Source of the DNA: Urechidicola croceus
GTDB lineage: Bacteria > Bacteroidota > Bacteroidia > Flavobacteriales > Flavobacteriaceae
Direction of reading: 5' to 3'
Assembly (NCBI GenBank): GCA_905181865.1
Contig: CAJIZG010000005.1
Coordinates: 310,001 to 374,000 of the forward strand
DNA length: 64,000 nucleotides
Below are positions 26,419 to 35,823 of the stretch, piece after piece. The stretch's first letter is position 1. The number at the start of each line of letters is the position of its first letter. The position numbers and the translations under genes were made by a program. The notes under the pieces are model-generated. The model saw only the letters and a program-made list of their open reading frames with translations. It did no database searches and was not told where the DNA came from.

Positions 26419-27420
26419 TTAAAACACAATGGCAGCTTTCTTACTTGTGCAATTAATCTTAATTTCACGGCCTAAAATAATAGCCCTATTATCGTTCAAA
26501 TGCCCTGCAGGAAAATCGAAAATTATAGGGAAGTCTGTGCCGTTTAAGGCTTCTATTACTATTTTTTCTAATGTTTTACCAAAAGGATTACTTTCATTTG
26601 GTTTAAGACTAAAATCACCAACAATTAGTCCTTGGGCATTTTTAAAATAACCAGCTCTTTCTAAACTAATAATCATTCTATCGATATTGTAAAGTGGCTC
26701 ACTTACATCTTCAATAAAAATGATTTTATTGCGCGTATCAATAGACGTGTTACTCCCGAGCATACTGCATAAAATGGATAGGTTTCCACCGACTAAAATC
26801 CCTTGAGCCTTCCCTTTTTTATTGTTCTTGTTAGCATCGAGTACATATTTAATTTTTTTGCCAAAAAGAGTATTTTTCAAAGAGGCTATTGCTTCTTGTT
26901 GACTAGAATCACGAAGATCAATAGTACTAGGCATTTGTCCATGAATTGTTTGAAAACCAAGATTGTGGGTTTTATTGTGTAACACGGTAATGTCAGAAAA
27001 TCCAACGATCCATTTAGGATGCTTTTTAAATTTAGTAAAATTTAAATCATCAATTATTCGCACTGTGCCATAACCACCTCTTGCTGCCCATATCATTTTA
27101 ATATTTGGGTTATCTAAGCCTTTTTGCAAATCACTAAGTCTTTCTTTCTCAGTTCCAGCAAATGAATTGTATTGTTTGAATAAATTATGTCCAAACTTTA
27201 CCGCTAAACCCCAGGATTGAGCCAAGTCAATTCCTGCTTGAATATGCTGTTGATTCTGAATTTTTCCTGCGGGGGCTATAATTAAAATAGAATCTCCTTT
27301 TTTTAGGGAAGGAGGTCTAACTAATTCACTTTTTTTAATGGCTTTATGACTGTTTTTTGGAATGCTATTTCCAGAAAATGTAATAAATGAGAATAGCAGA
27401 AAGCATAGATATCTTATCAT
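26419..27420 (-). CDS. LD-carboxypeptidase (S66 family), exported copy
   Basis: 333 aa. It has an N-terminal hydrophobic signal (MIRYLCFLLFSFITFSGNS) before the S66 domain. Motifs match the downstream copy closely: KKGDSILIIAPAGKI, AARGGYGTVRIID, nucleophile in VGFSDIT (Ser142), GGNLSIL, FIEDVSE and FPAGHLNDN. The pair looks like a tandem duplication in which one copy is exported and the other stays in the cytoplasm. Presumably trims peptidoglycan peptides in the periplasm. Confidence 0.88.
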   Translation of the reverse strand: MIRYLCFLLFSFITFSGNSIPKNSHKAIKKSELVRPPSLKKGDSILIIAPAGKIQNQQHIQAGIDLAQSWGLAVKFGHNLFKQYNSFAGTEKERLSDLQKGLDNPNIKMIWAARGGYGTVRIIDDLNFTKFKKHPKWIVGFSDITVLHNKTHNLGFQTIHGQMPSTIDLRDSSQQEAIASLKNTLFGKKIKYVLDANKNNKKGKAQGILVGGNLSILCSMLGSNTSIDTRNKIIFIEDVSEPLYNIDRMIISLERAGYFKNAQGLIVGDFSLKPNESNPFGKTLEKIVIEALNGTDFPIIFDFPAGHLNDNRAIILGREIKINCTSKKAAIVF

Positions 27421-27493
27421 AGAAAATTTTAAAACTTTTACTTCGTTGATTTCAAAAGAATCATTTTCAAATATAAAGAAAAATTGACTCCTA

Positions 27494-27525
27494 TTTCAGT
27501 CATCGAAAAGGAATGAGTATTTTTG
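27494..27525 (+). promoter_or_regulatory. Bacteroidota-type promoter before metG
   Basis: TTTC (27494-27497), 20 bp, then TATTTTTG (27518-27525) fits the TTTG-N19/20-TAnnTTTG consensus of Bacteroidota primary promoters. It lies about 80 bp before the metG start and points the right way. Confidence 0.55.
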
Positions 27526-27607
27526 TAACCAATTTAATTATATATGTCAATACGAGAAATGAGAATGACGACGTAATCTGTTGAAAGATTACTTCATTAC
27601 ATTTCCA

Positions 27608-29683
27608 ATGATGATAAAAATATTTTTTGTGAGCAGATATACAATTACAGCAGCATTACCATATACGAATGGACCCGTTCATATCGGTCATTTGGCAGGA
27701 GTTTACGTACCAGCAGATATTTATGCTCGTTTTTTACGCCAAAAGGGAAACGATGTCGCCTTTGTTTGTGGATCTGATGAGCATGGAGTGCCTATTACAT
27801 TAAAAGCAAAAAAGGAAGGAATTACTCCGCAAGAAGTGGTGGATAAATACCATGCTATTATTAAAAAATCATTTCAAGATTTTGGAATTACGTTCGATAA
27901 TTATTCAAGAACATCTGCACCAATTCATCACGAAACAGCCTCTGAGTTTTTTAAAGAGTTGTATGAGAACGGAAAGTTTATCGAAAAGGTTGATGAGCAA
28001 TTATACGATGCAGAGGCAGACCAGTTTTTGGCCGATAGATTTGTAATTGGTACGTGCCCGAAATGTGGTAATGAAGAGAGTTATGGCGATCAGTGTGAGA
28101 ACTGTGGAACGAGTCATAATGGAACAGATTTAATCAATCCGAAATCAGCAATTACTGGAAATGTACCAAGCTTAAAACAAACGAAGCATTGGTTTTTACC
28201 GTTAGACAAATATGAACCTTGGTTAAGAGAATGGATCGTAGAAGGTCATAAAAATGATTGGAAATCGAATGTACTTGGACAAGTGAAATCTTGGCTAGAC
28301 GACGGATTAAGGCCACGAGCGGTTACGCGTGATTTGGATTGGGGAATTCCGGTGCCTTTAGAAGGTGGAGAAGGAAAAGTGCTATATGTTTGGTTTGATG
28401 CTCCTATTGGATATATTTCTTCAACCAAAGAATGGGCGACAGAAACTGGAAAAGATTGGGAACTTTATTGGAAAGATAAAGGCACCAAGTTGGTGCATTT
28501 TATTGGAAAAGATAATATTGTATTTCATTGTATCATTTTCCCAGCGATGTTAAAAGCGCAAGGAGAGTATATTTTACCTGAGAATGTTCCAGCAAATGAG
28601 TTCTTAAATTTAGAAGGAGCTAAAATTTCAACTTCAAAGAACTGGGCAGTTTGGTTGCATGAATATTTGGAAGATTTTCCTGAAAAACAAGATGTATTGC
28701 GTTATGCTTTAACAGCAAATGCTCCAGAAACGAAGGACAATGATTTTACTTGGAAAGATTTTCAAACTAGAAATAATAGTGAGTTAGTTGCTATTTTTGG
28801 AAACTTTATAAATAGAGTTGTAGTGCTAACAAACAAGTATTATAATGGGCAAGTACCAGTTGCAGGAGATTTTTCTCAAGTAGATGAAGAAACCTTAGAA
28901 AAACTTAAGGAGTACCCTGGTATTATTACAAATTCAGTGGAGCGTTATCGTTTTAGAGAAGCGACTTCAGAATTAATGAATGTTGCTCGATTAGGAAATA
29001 AATACTTGGCAGACGAAGAGCCATGGAAACAAATTAAAGGAAATCCAGAAAGGGTTCAAACGATCATGAATGTTGCGGTGCAAATTGCAACAGCGCTTTC
29101 CGTTTTATCTGAGCCGTTTTTGCCTTTTACTTCAACAAAATTAAAAGGAATATTAAATATAGGTTTGAGCGAAGTTGAAAACTCTTGGGAAGACGTGGCG
29201 TCAAAAAGGGTGTTGCTTCCGTCGGGGCATCAAATCGGAAAGGCTGAATTGTTATTTGCAAAAATTGAAGATGCAGAAATTCAAGTCCAATTAGATAAAT
29301 TAGAAGCGACAAAATTGGCGAATGAAAATGCGAGTAAAGTAATAGAACCTCAAAAAGAGATTATTGAGTTTGAAGATTTTACCAAATTAGATATTAGAAT
29401 TGGAACAATTTTGGAGGCCGAGAAAGTGCCGAAAACAAAAAAATTGCTCAAACTAAAAGTGGATGTTGGTATTGATACCAGAACGATAGTAAGTGGAATT
29501 GCTGAAAGTTTTAAACCAGCAGATATAATTGGTCAACAAGTGAGTATCTTGGTAAATTTGGCACCTCGAAAAATAAGAGGCGTTGAAAGTCAAGGTATGA
29601 TTTTAATGACCGATACTACGGATGGAAAATTGGCGTTTGTAGCACCGGAGAGAGAAGTGAAAAATGGGGAGAGTGTTAGTTAG
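27608..29683 (+). CDS. metG: methionyl-tRNA synthetase
   Basis: 691 aa from ATG 27608; GTG 27629 ([12 protein letters not shown]) is an equally plausible start because the family usually begins just before [13 protein letters not shown]. The HIGH motif is PVHIGHLAG and the KMSKS loop is [10 protein letters not shown] zinc finger with two CxxC knuckles (CPKCG, CENCG) sits at ~150-175. The C-terminal ~110 residues form the EMAP/tRNA-binding domain ([32 protein letters not shown]). Charges initiator and elongator tRNA with methionine. Complete and undamaged. Confidence 0.95.
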   Translation: MMIKIFFVSRYTITAALPYTNGPVHIGHLAGVYVPADIYARFLRQKGNDVAFVCGSDEHGVPITLKAKKEGITPQEVVDKYHAIIKKSFQDFGITFDNYSRTSAPIHHETASEFFKELYENGKFIEKVDEQLYDAEADQFLADRFVIGTCPKCGNEESYGDQCENCGTSHNGTDLINPKSAITGNVPSLKQTKHWFLPLDKYEPWLREWIVEGHKNDWKSNVLGQVKSWLDDGLRPRAVTRDLDWGIPVPLEGGEGKVLYVWFDAPIGYISSTKEWATETGKDWELYWKDKGTKLVHFIGKDNIVFHCIIFPAMLKAQGEYILPENVPANEFLNLEGAKISTSKNWAVWLHEYLEDFPEKQDVLRYALTANAPETKDNDFTWKDFQTRNNSELVAIFGNFINRVVVLTNKYYNGQVPVAGDFSQVDEETLEKLKEYPGIITNSVERYRFREATSELMNVARLGNKYLADEEPWKQIKGNPERVQTIMNVAVQIATALSVLSEPFLPFTSTKLKGILNIGLSEVENSWEDVASKRVLLPSGHQIGKAELLFAKIEDAEIQVQLDKLEATKLANENASKVIEPQKEIIEFEDFTKLDIRIGTILEAEKVPKTKKLLKLKVDVGIDTRTIVSGIAESFKPADIIGQQVSILVNLAPRKIRGVESQGMILMTDTTDGKLAFVAPEREVKNGESVS

Positions 29684-29705
29684 GAATATTTAATATATTT
29701 GAGTT

Positions 29706-30575
29706 ATGTATAATAGAAGAAAATTGGTACTGGCTCTTTTACAGGTTTTTAATAATGAACTTGATAAAATTCAAACACAAAAGTTATAATTTCTATTTAG
29801 TAGATATAAAACTAAAAGGAAGAATTATGATTTCGTTCCATATAAATTCGGATGTTATTCATTTCAAGAAAATGCAGATTTAAAAACATTAAAAAAGTAT
29901 GGAATAGTTGATGACTCGCAGACTTCATGGATTAAGAAAGATGACGTAAACTATTTAATTCAATTGGATAAATAGGATGAAAGAATAGTGTCAGATTTTT
30001 CCATTATCTATAAAGATAAAACTAATGAAGACCTCATAAACGTAACATACAAGAGATATCCATATTACGCTATAAACAGTGCGATTTCAGATCAATATCT
30101 GTCTCCTTAGGAACTTCTTAATTTAAATAATTATAAATCTATGGAAGAAGAAACGGTATTGTATACTATCGGCTATGAAGTCATTTCATTAGAACGTTAT
30201 TTGAATAGATTAATTAGAAATAATGTAAAGCTTTTATGTGATGTTAGAAAGAATGCATTCAGTATGAACTCAGGCTTTAGTAAGAGTCAACTTAAAAATG
30301 CCTGTGAAGGTGTTGGTATACAATATGTGCACATTCCTGAAGTTGGAATTAATTCGGATAAACGAAGAGAACTAAATCCTCAAATAGATTATGATTTGTT
30401 GTTTAAAGAATACAAGGAAATAAATTTGTCTAAAACGTTAAATTATAAAAAGGAAATATTTAAATTACTTGAAGAAAACAAAAGAATTGCTTTAACGTGC
30501 TTTGAAGTTGATACTTGTCAACGCCATATGACACATTTGGCGGAGGCAATATCGGACTTTACAGAATTCCTGTAG
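29706..30575 (+). pseudogene. DUF488-domain protein interrupted by three nonsense codons
   Basis: A single frame of 289 codons runs from ATG 29706 to the stop at 30573-30575 but is broken by TAA at 29787, TAG at 29973 and TAG at 30108, with no frameshift. The N-terminal part (MYNRRKLVLALLQVFNNEL, VPYKFGCYSFQ, RYPYYAINSAISDQ) matches the extension seen on longer DUF488 proteins; the C-terminal part (TVLYTIGYEVISLERYLNRL, CDVRKN, FSKSQLKNACEGVGI, HIPEVGI, ALTCFEVDTCQRHM) is a full DUF488 domain. The last 144 residues (from ATG 30141) could still be made separately. DUF488 function is uncertain; the SPL-like Cys cluster in TCFEVDTCQRH is conserved. Confidence 0.8.
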
Positions 30576-30596
30576 CTTGTTGAGCATTTATGATGG

Positions 30597-31013
30597 ATGG
30601 CTGTAAAAAGAATTTTAATTACTGTTACAACTTACCATCTTCCTTCTAGAAGTTATGATGAATTAGTCTGTACTGCTGGAATCATGTAAGATGGCTCTTG
30701 GATTAGAGTTTATCCTTTTCCTTTAAGTTTTCTTATGTATTTTGAAGATGACGAAGGGGAATCGAGTAAATTAATGATTGAAGATTGGGAAGTTTTTGAA
30801 TTATATAAAATTGTCTGAGAAGAACAGGAAGTAAATCAGAAGCCACGAAATTAGTTAGAGAAAAGTATTTTGACAGTTTTACAAAGAAGAATGATATTTA
30901 TCTTTTTTTTAGGAACAACTATGGAATGGCATAGGAGAAGAGCAAATAATCCATTTGTTATAATTGGGGTGTTTTACCCATTGATAGAAAATCAATATAG
31001 TTTGGATTTATAG
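30597..31013 (+). pseudogene. remnant of the protein usually paired with DUF488
   Basis: Starts well (AVKRILITVTTYHLPSRSYDELVCTAGIM) but hits a TAA straight after; the same frame resumes with DGSWIRVYPFPLSFL, and a later piece in another frame reads FFLGTTMEWHRRRANNPFVIIGVFYPL. These blocks match an uncharacterised protein commonly encoded next to DUF488 genes. The middle of the protein (~150 residues) is largely missing. Together with the preceding gene it shows that the whole two-gene locus is dead. Identification is from memory of the gene neighbourhood. Confidence 0.6.
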
Positions 31014-31084
31014 GGATAAGATTTTATTAAAATATAATGTTTACCTTGACTTGTTCAGGGTTTTTTAACTTCTAATATTAAAGT

Positions 31085-33208
31085 ATGCAATTAATAAATT
31101 TTATAAAAGATAAAACAAACCTTCCAGAAAAGGGAATTCAGCATACCATTGAATTACTGAATGAAGATTGTACGTTACCTTTTATAGCGCGTTATAGAAA
31201 AGAGCGCACAGGAAATTTAGATGAAGTTGAAATTTCTGACATTATCAAATTCAAAGAGCAATTTGAAGAACTGACAAAACGAAAATTATCCATTTTAAAA
31301 TCTCTCGAAGAGCAAGGTGTTTTAACGATTGAATTAAAACAAAAAATAACGCAAGCAGAGATGCTAACTTTATTGGAAGACTTATACCTGCCTCATAAGA
31401 AAAAGCGAAAGACCAAAGCGGAGAGAGCAAGAAAAAACGGATTGGAACCGTTGGCAAAGATCATCATGAGCCAGAAAGCAAATGATATGGAATCCATTGC
31501 TTATAAGTATATAAATAGTGAGGTTTCCTCTGTGGATGACGCCCTAGAAGGAGCGCGATTTATTATTGCAGAGTGGTTAAACGAACGCATGGACATTCGT
31601 TCAAATATTCGTAGGCAATTAGAACGAAATGCAACAATTATTTGCAAAGGAGTAAAATCGAAAATAACCGATAAAAAGGCGCAAAAGTTTAGAGACTATT
31701 TTGATTGGTCAGAATCTTTAAATCGCTGTCCGTCTCACAGATTTTTAGCAATTTTACGCGCAGAAAATGAAGGGTTTATTCGTGTGAAAATTGAAATTAA
31801 TCATGATAGTGCATTCGCTAAAATTGAAAATAGAGTGGTTCGATCAAACAATGCGTGTAGTGATCAAATCACAATCGCAATTGAAGATTCCTATAAACGA
31901 TTGTTATTTCCAGCATTGTCTAATGAAGTACTAAAATTGGCTAAGGAAAAAGCCGATGCTTCGGCAATTGATGTGTTTGCAAAAAACTTAAAGCAACTTT
32001 TGCTTGGCGCTCCATTGGGAGAGAAACGAGTTTTGGCCATAGATCCAGGATTTAGAACAGGTTGTAAAGTTGTTTGTCTCGATGCACAAGGAGTTATTGA
32101 ATATAATGAAACGATCTATCCCCATGCTCCAAAAAACGATTCGATTGGAGCCATACGGAAAATCAATTCCTTAGTAGATGCGTATAAAATAGAAGCCATT
32201 GCCATTGGAAACGGAACGGCCTCTAGAGAAACAGAAGGGTTGGTTCGCAAAATTAAATTTAATAGAAATGTTCAGGTGTTTGTAGTAAGTGAAGCGGGCG
32301 CCTCTATTTATTCTGCTTCCAAAATTGCAAGAGATGAGTTTCCGAACTATGATATTACTGTTCGTGGGGCCATATCTATAGGTAGACGTTTGGCTGATCC
32401 ATTGGCGGAATTGGTAAAAATTGACGCTAAATCTATTGGAGTAGGCCAATATCAGCACGATGTAGATCAAACAAAATTAAAATCGTCTTTAGATGTTGTA
32501 GTTACAAGTTGTGTGAACTCTATAGGGGTCAATATTAATACGGCAAGTACTTCATTGTTGAGTTATGTTTCTGGAATTGGACCCAAATTAGCAGAAAGTA
32601 TTGTTGCTTATAGAACGGCACAAGGCGGGTTTAAAACACGATCAGAGATAAAGAAAGTTCCACGTTTGGGGGCAAAGGCATTTGAGCAAAGTGGCGGGTT
32701 TTTAAGAATTAAAAATGGAATAAATCAGTTAGACAATTCTTCGGTACATCCGGAAAGATATGCTTTGATTAAGAAAATGGCTGCCAAAGAGAAAATTGAT
32801 TTGGAGGATTTGATTGGAAATTCAACAAAGTTAAAACAGATTAATTTACAAAGTTATTGTACAAATGAAGTTGGGCTTCCAACACTTCAAGATATTGTAA
32901 AAGAATTGGAAAAACCGGGATTAGATCCGAGAGAAATTGCGAAAGTTTTTGCCTTTCATAAAGATATTAGAACCATTGGAGATCTTCGAGAAGGGCAACT
33001 ACTCCCAGGAATAGTAAATAATATCACCAATTTTGGATGCTTTGTTGATATCGGAATTAAAGAAAGTGGTTTGGTACACGTTTCCAATTTATCAGATTCT
33101 TTTGTAAGTGATGTGAATACTGCTGTAAACCTGCACCAACAAGTGATTGTAAAAGTGTTGGAAGTTGATGTTGCTCGAAAACGGATTCAATTATCAATGA
33201 ATTATTAG
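31085..33208 (+). CDS. tex: Tex family RNA-binding transcription accessory protein
   Basis: 707 aa. Domain order is the standard one: N-terminal helical Tex region with LPFIARYRKERTGNLDEVEI, a YqgF/RNase H-like domain (~325-455: VLAIDPGFRTGCKVV, IGNGTASRETE, VVSEAGASIYSAS), helix-hairpin-helix units (VNINTASTSLLSYVSGIG, KKVPRLGAKAFEQSGGFLRI) and a C-terminal S1 domain (~635-705: GIVNNITNFGCFVDIG...LVHVSNLS). Cytoplasmic nucleic-acid-binding protein affecting transcription and rRNA-related processes. Full length. Confidence 0.93.
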   Translation: MQLINFIKDKTNLPEKGIQHTIELLNEDCTLPFIARYRKERTGNLDEVEISDIIKFKEQFEELTKRKLSILKSLEEQGVLTIELKQKITQAEMLTLLEDLYLPHKKKRKTKAERARKNGLEPLAKIIMSQKANDMESIAYKYINSEVSSVDDALEGARFIIAEWLNERMDIRSNIRRQLERNATIICKGVKSKITDKKAQKFRDYFDWSESLNRCPSHRFLAILRAENEGFIRVKIEINHDSAFAKIENRVVRSNNACSDQITIAIEDSYKRLLFPALSNEVLKLAKEKADASAIDVFAKNLKQLLLGAPLGEKRVLAIDPGFRTGCKVVCLDAQGVIEYNETIYPHAPKNDSIGAIRKINSLVDAYKIEAIAIGNGTASRETEGLVRKIKFNRNVQVFVVSEAGASIYSASKIARDEFPNYDITVRGAISIGRRLADPLAELVKIDAKSIGVGQYQHDVDQTKLKSSLDVVVTSCVNSIGVNINTASTSLLSYVSGIGPKLAESIVAYRTAQGGFKTRSEIKKVPRLGAKAFEQSGGFLRIKNGINQLDNSSVHPERYALIKKMAAKEKIDLEDLIGNSTKLKQINLQSYCTNEVGLPTLQDIVKELEKPGLDPREIAKVFAFHKDIRTIGDLREGQLLPGIVNNITNFGCFVDIGIKESGLVHVSNLSDSFVSDVNTAVNLHQQVIVKVLEVDVARKRIQLSMNY

Positions 33209-33227
33209 AATGTTTTTTCAAGCCGTT

Positions 33228-34709
33228 TTATTTTTTGCCATTCAGCTTGTATCCAGCCCGATAAGGATAATTTTCAAATAATTCACCGCCACCTATAACT
33301 CTAGGATCTTTACTGTCTTTTAAAGTCGCCATAAGTTTTTTATATAATTGTTTTTTTATCTTTTTAAATCCTGGATTATCGGCTAGATTGTTAATTTGAA
33401 AAGGATCTTTAACTACATCGAATAATTCCTCAGCAGGTCGTTTTGCAAAACTCCAATCATAAAATTGCTTATAGGTAGACTCATGCGCGTGTTCAATTAA
33501 AAAAGATTTAGTCGGCCCATTATCACAATCGGCAAAACTATTTATTGGATGTGTAGCGCCGTCGGGAACTCCCGCTGGCCAGCTATCAGGCTCGAGATTA
33601 TTTATGTATAAATAGTTTTGAGTTCTTATTGCTCTAGATGGATATCCTTTCATCGATGGAGCAAGTTGACTTGGTACATGCCGTTCTTTTCCAAAAACTA
33701 CCTGATCACGATTGGGTTCAATCCAACCTTCGCGATTTGACAATAGCATTGGCATTAAAGATTTTCCGCTCATTTCATTTGGTATAGAAACACCGCAAGC
33801 GTCTAAAAAAGTGGGAGCAAGATCAGTTAATGATACAAAGTCGTTAATATTTCTGTTTCCTTTTATGCTTTTGCCCCATCTAATTGCCAGCGGAACTCGC
33901 ACACCCATATCGTATAAATTGCTTTTACATCTTGGAAAAGGCATTCCATGATCTCCTGTCATTACAATGATAGTATTGTCTAATTCTCCAATCTCTTCTA
34001 ACATCGAAATGGCCTTACTTACGTCAGAATCAAATCGTTGAACTTCGTAATAATAATCGGCGATATCCGATCGAATCTCATCATGATCAGGAAAAAAATA
34101 TGGGACTTGTATTTTGCTAATATCAATGCCAGAAGCAGCGCCACTTCCCTTTTCATAACCGCGATGAGGATCCGATGCTCCTAACCAAAAACAAAAAGGT
34201 TTGTCAGTTGGTTTAGCTTCTAAAAATTGTTCAAAACCTTTAGGATAATTCTTTCCGCCGGGGTTTTTGTCTATATAGCCTCCAGCATTTAGATCCCCAG
34301 GCCCCCAAGTCTTTCTCCAACGGCCAACGTGATACCCGGCTTCTTCTAAAAGCAACGGATATACGGGAATATTCACATCTAAAGTTGACCATAAATTTGC
34401 ACCTTCTTTTAATCGCCAATGATATTGACCGGTTAAAATTGCGCCTCTACTTGGTGTGCAAGAAGGACTCGAAACATAAGCATGCTCAAATATAACTCCC
34501 TCTTCTACTAATCTGTTAAAGGCGGGAGTTTGAACTATATGATCACCGTATGGAGTTGCATGAGGCCACCCCCAATCATCGGCAATGCAAAAAAGAACAT
34601 TAGGCCTTTTTTTAATTTCTGTATCGTTGGTGTTATTGCTGCACGCATTAAGGAACGTACAGATGAGTACGTATAAACATATTTTAAAAGGGAGTAGACG
34701 TATTTTCAT
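33228..34709 (-). CDS. lipoprotein sulfatase, N-sulfoglucosamine sulfohydrolase-like
   Basis: 493 aa. Lipoprotein signal ends LNAC (Cys23). The metal site is NVLFCIADDWGWPH, the signature is CTPSR (Cys84), and MTGDHGMPFPRCKSNLYD and GVRVPLAIRW complete the active site. The ADDWGWPHA and WLGASDPHRGYEKG blocks resemble heparan-type sulfohydrolases (the group I recall as S1_8), but many marine members act on other polysaccharides. Convergent with tex, stops 19 bp apart. Confidence 0.9.
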   Translation of the reverse strand: MKIRLLPFKICLYVLICTFLNACSNNTNDTEIKKRPNVLFCIADDWGWPHATPYGDHIVQTPAFNRLVEEGVIFEHAYVSSPSCTPSRGAILTGQYHWRLKEGANLWSTLDVNIPVYPLLLEEAGYHVGRWRKTWGPGDLNAGGYIDKNPGGKNYPKGFEQFLEAKPTDKPFCFWLGASDPHRGYEKGSGAASGIDISKIQVPYFFPDHDEIRSDIADYYYEVQRFDSDVSKAISMLEEIGELDNTIIVMTGDHGMPFPRCKSNLYDMGVRVPLAIRWGKSIKGNRNINDFVSLTDLAPTFLDACGVSIPNEMSGKSLMPMLLSNREGWIEPNRDQVVFGKERHVPSQLAPSMKGYPSRAIRTQNYLYINNLEPDSWPAGVPDGATHPINSFADCDNGPTKSFLIEHAHESTYKQFYDWSFAKRPAEELFDVVKDPFQINNLADNPGFKKIKKQLYKKLMATLKDSKDPRVIGGGELFENYPYRAGYKLNGKK

Positions 34710-34789
34710 TTTTTGAATGGTAAAATAGAATTTAAAGATATGAATTTTAAACTTTAAAATTATTTTTAGTGTAAGTGTTAATGACCTTT

Positions 34790-35175
34790 CTATATTTCAG
34801 TTATATCTATTTGTCTAGGACCAAATTTAGCGTATTATTCTCAAATAAAAAGTTTAGAAGAAATGGTTGATCATATATGGAAAGAATAATGTGATTGAAA
34901 GAACAGATAGACCAAATATGTTTGTAAAAGAATTAGGATTGTATCTTGACTATTTTGAAGAATAAAATTGAAGATTCCACGGGAGAATTGAATAAAAAAG
35001 AAGATAAATATTTTCAACTTTTACAACGAATATGACTGAAGAATTAAGCTATTATTCTAGTCTATTTAAAGACTTAAAAGGGGTGTTTTCTATTGCTAAA
35101 GGGAGTATTCTGGCGGATTTAGAAAAAGGAAAAGAAAGGGAAGTCATTTTGAATAACAGAGATAGAGAAATTTAA
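34790..35175 (+). pseudogene. unidentified decayed coding remnant
   Basis: Fragments of protein-like sequence appear in shifting frames: SICLGPNLAYYSQIKSLEEM, then RPNMFVKELGLYLDYFEE, then a 47-codon piece from ATG 35032 with YYSSLFKDLKGVFS and DLEKGKEREV ending at 35175. They read in the same direction and in a sensible order, as in the C-terminal ~130 residues of a longer protein with at least two frame changes and stops. I do not recognise the family. The rest of the 34710-35183 gap holds nothing I can support. Confidence 0.45.
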
Positions 35176-35183
35176 GAAGGTTA

Positions 35184-35651
35184 CTACTTAGGAGCAGCGC
35201 CATCCAATAGGTTCAAATCTTTTAAAGATAGTACTTGTTGAGTATTTTTAATTTCATCCGAATATTCTAAAATTGTTTTATCTCTAAAGTTTGATAAAAT
35301 AGATTCTTTGAAGGGCACAACGATAAAATGAACAGGACATGGATTATTATTATTGCATTTTGACAACCCTAAAAAACAAGTGTCAAATTTTTTCGTTCCA
35401 TCTATACTTTTGATGACATCCCATACGGTATTTTGCTTATTGTTGTCATCTAAATAGAAACCTCCATTGGGTCCTTTCGTTGATGAAACGAGGGTGTCAC
35501 GTGTAAGTTGTTGCAGTAATTTCGCCAGAAAAGGTTGGGGAGTTTCCAACTCTTGAGCAATAGTTTTAACTCCTATTTTAGCAGTAGCATCTGAATGTAT
35601 GGCTAAATAGAGAACTGATCTGATAGCATATTTACAAGCATTTGACAACAT
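35184..35651 (-). CDS. Rrf2 family Fe-S transcriptional regulator (NsrR-like)
   Basis: 155 aa. An N-terminal winged helix (MLSNACKYAIRSVLYLA, GVKTIAQELETPQPFLAKLLQQL, TKGPNGGFYL) is the Rrf2 signature. The cluster-binding cysteines Cys92, Cys99 and Cys105 (DTCFLGLSKC...PCPVH; spacing x6/x5) are close to those of NsrR, the nitric-oxide-sensing member, rather than IscR. Divergent from nadA-nadB across 172 bp that contain a palindrome (35684-35701). Likely represses its own gene and perhaps neighbours in response to NO or Fe-S status; the target set is inference. Confidence 0.85.
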   Translation of the reverse strand: MLSNACKYAIRSVLYLAIHSDATAKIGVKTIAQELETPQPFLAKLLQQLTRDTLVSSTKGPNGGFYLDDNNKQNTVWDVIKSIDGTKKFDTCFLGLSKCNNNNPCPVHFIVVPFKESILSNFRDKTILEYSDEIKNTQQVLSLKDLNLLDGAAPK

Positions 35652-35683
35652 AGCGATAATGTTTAGTTGTCAAATATACAGAA

Positions 35684-35701
35684 AAAGATATTTTTATCTT
35701 T
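35684..35701. promoter_or_regulatory. candidate Rrf2/NsrR operator, AAAGATA-N4-TATCTTT
   Basis: A perfect 7-bp inverted repeat with a 4-bp spacer lies 33-50 bp upstream of the Rrf2 start, between it and nadA. Its AAGATA...TATCTT arms resemble the outer halves of NsrR sites (AAGATG...CATCTT). Seen directly; the function is inferred from position and resemblance. Confidence 0.5.
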
Positions 35702-35767
35702 AATAGGAATGTTTTTAGTTATAAAATGTTTTTGGTATTTTTAACTAGTTAGTAAAGATCAAATAAT

Positions 35768-35798
35768 TTTCTAGTCATTAAATATATCAGTAAATTTA
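35768..35798 (+). promoter_or_regulatory. promoter before nadA
   Basis: TTTC (35768-35771), 19 bp, TAAATTTA (35791-35798), a fair match to the Bacteroidota TTTG-N19-TAnnTTTG pattern, 25 bp before the nadA ATG. Confidence 0.45.
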
Positions 35799-35823
35799 CA
35801 CAGAATATTAATTAGGGGACTAA

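Noticed and set aside
29706-30575. Reassigned stop codons (for example TAG read as an amino acid) to explain in-frame stops in the DUF488 and beta-helix genes
   Set aside because: One of the stops is TAA, TAG and TAA also end intact housekeeping genes here, and neighbouring broken genes carry frameshifts, so ordinary gene decay explains it.
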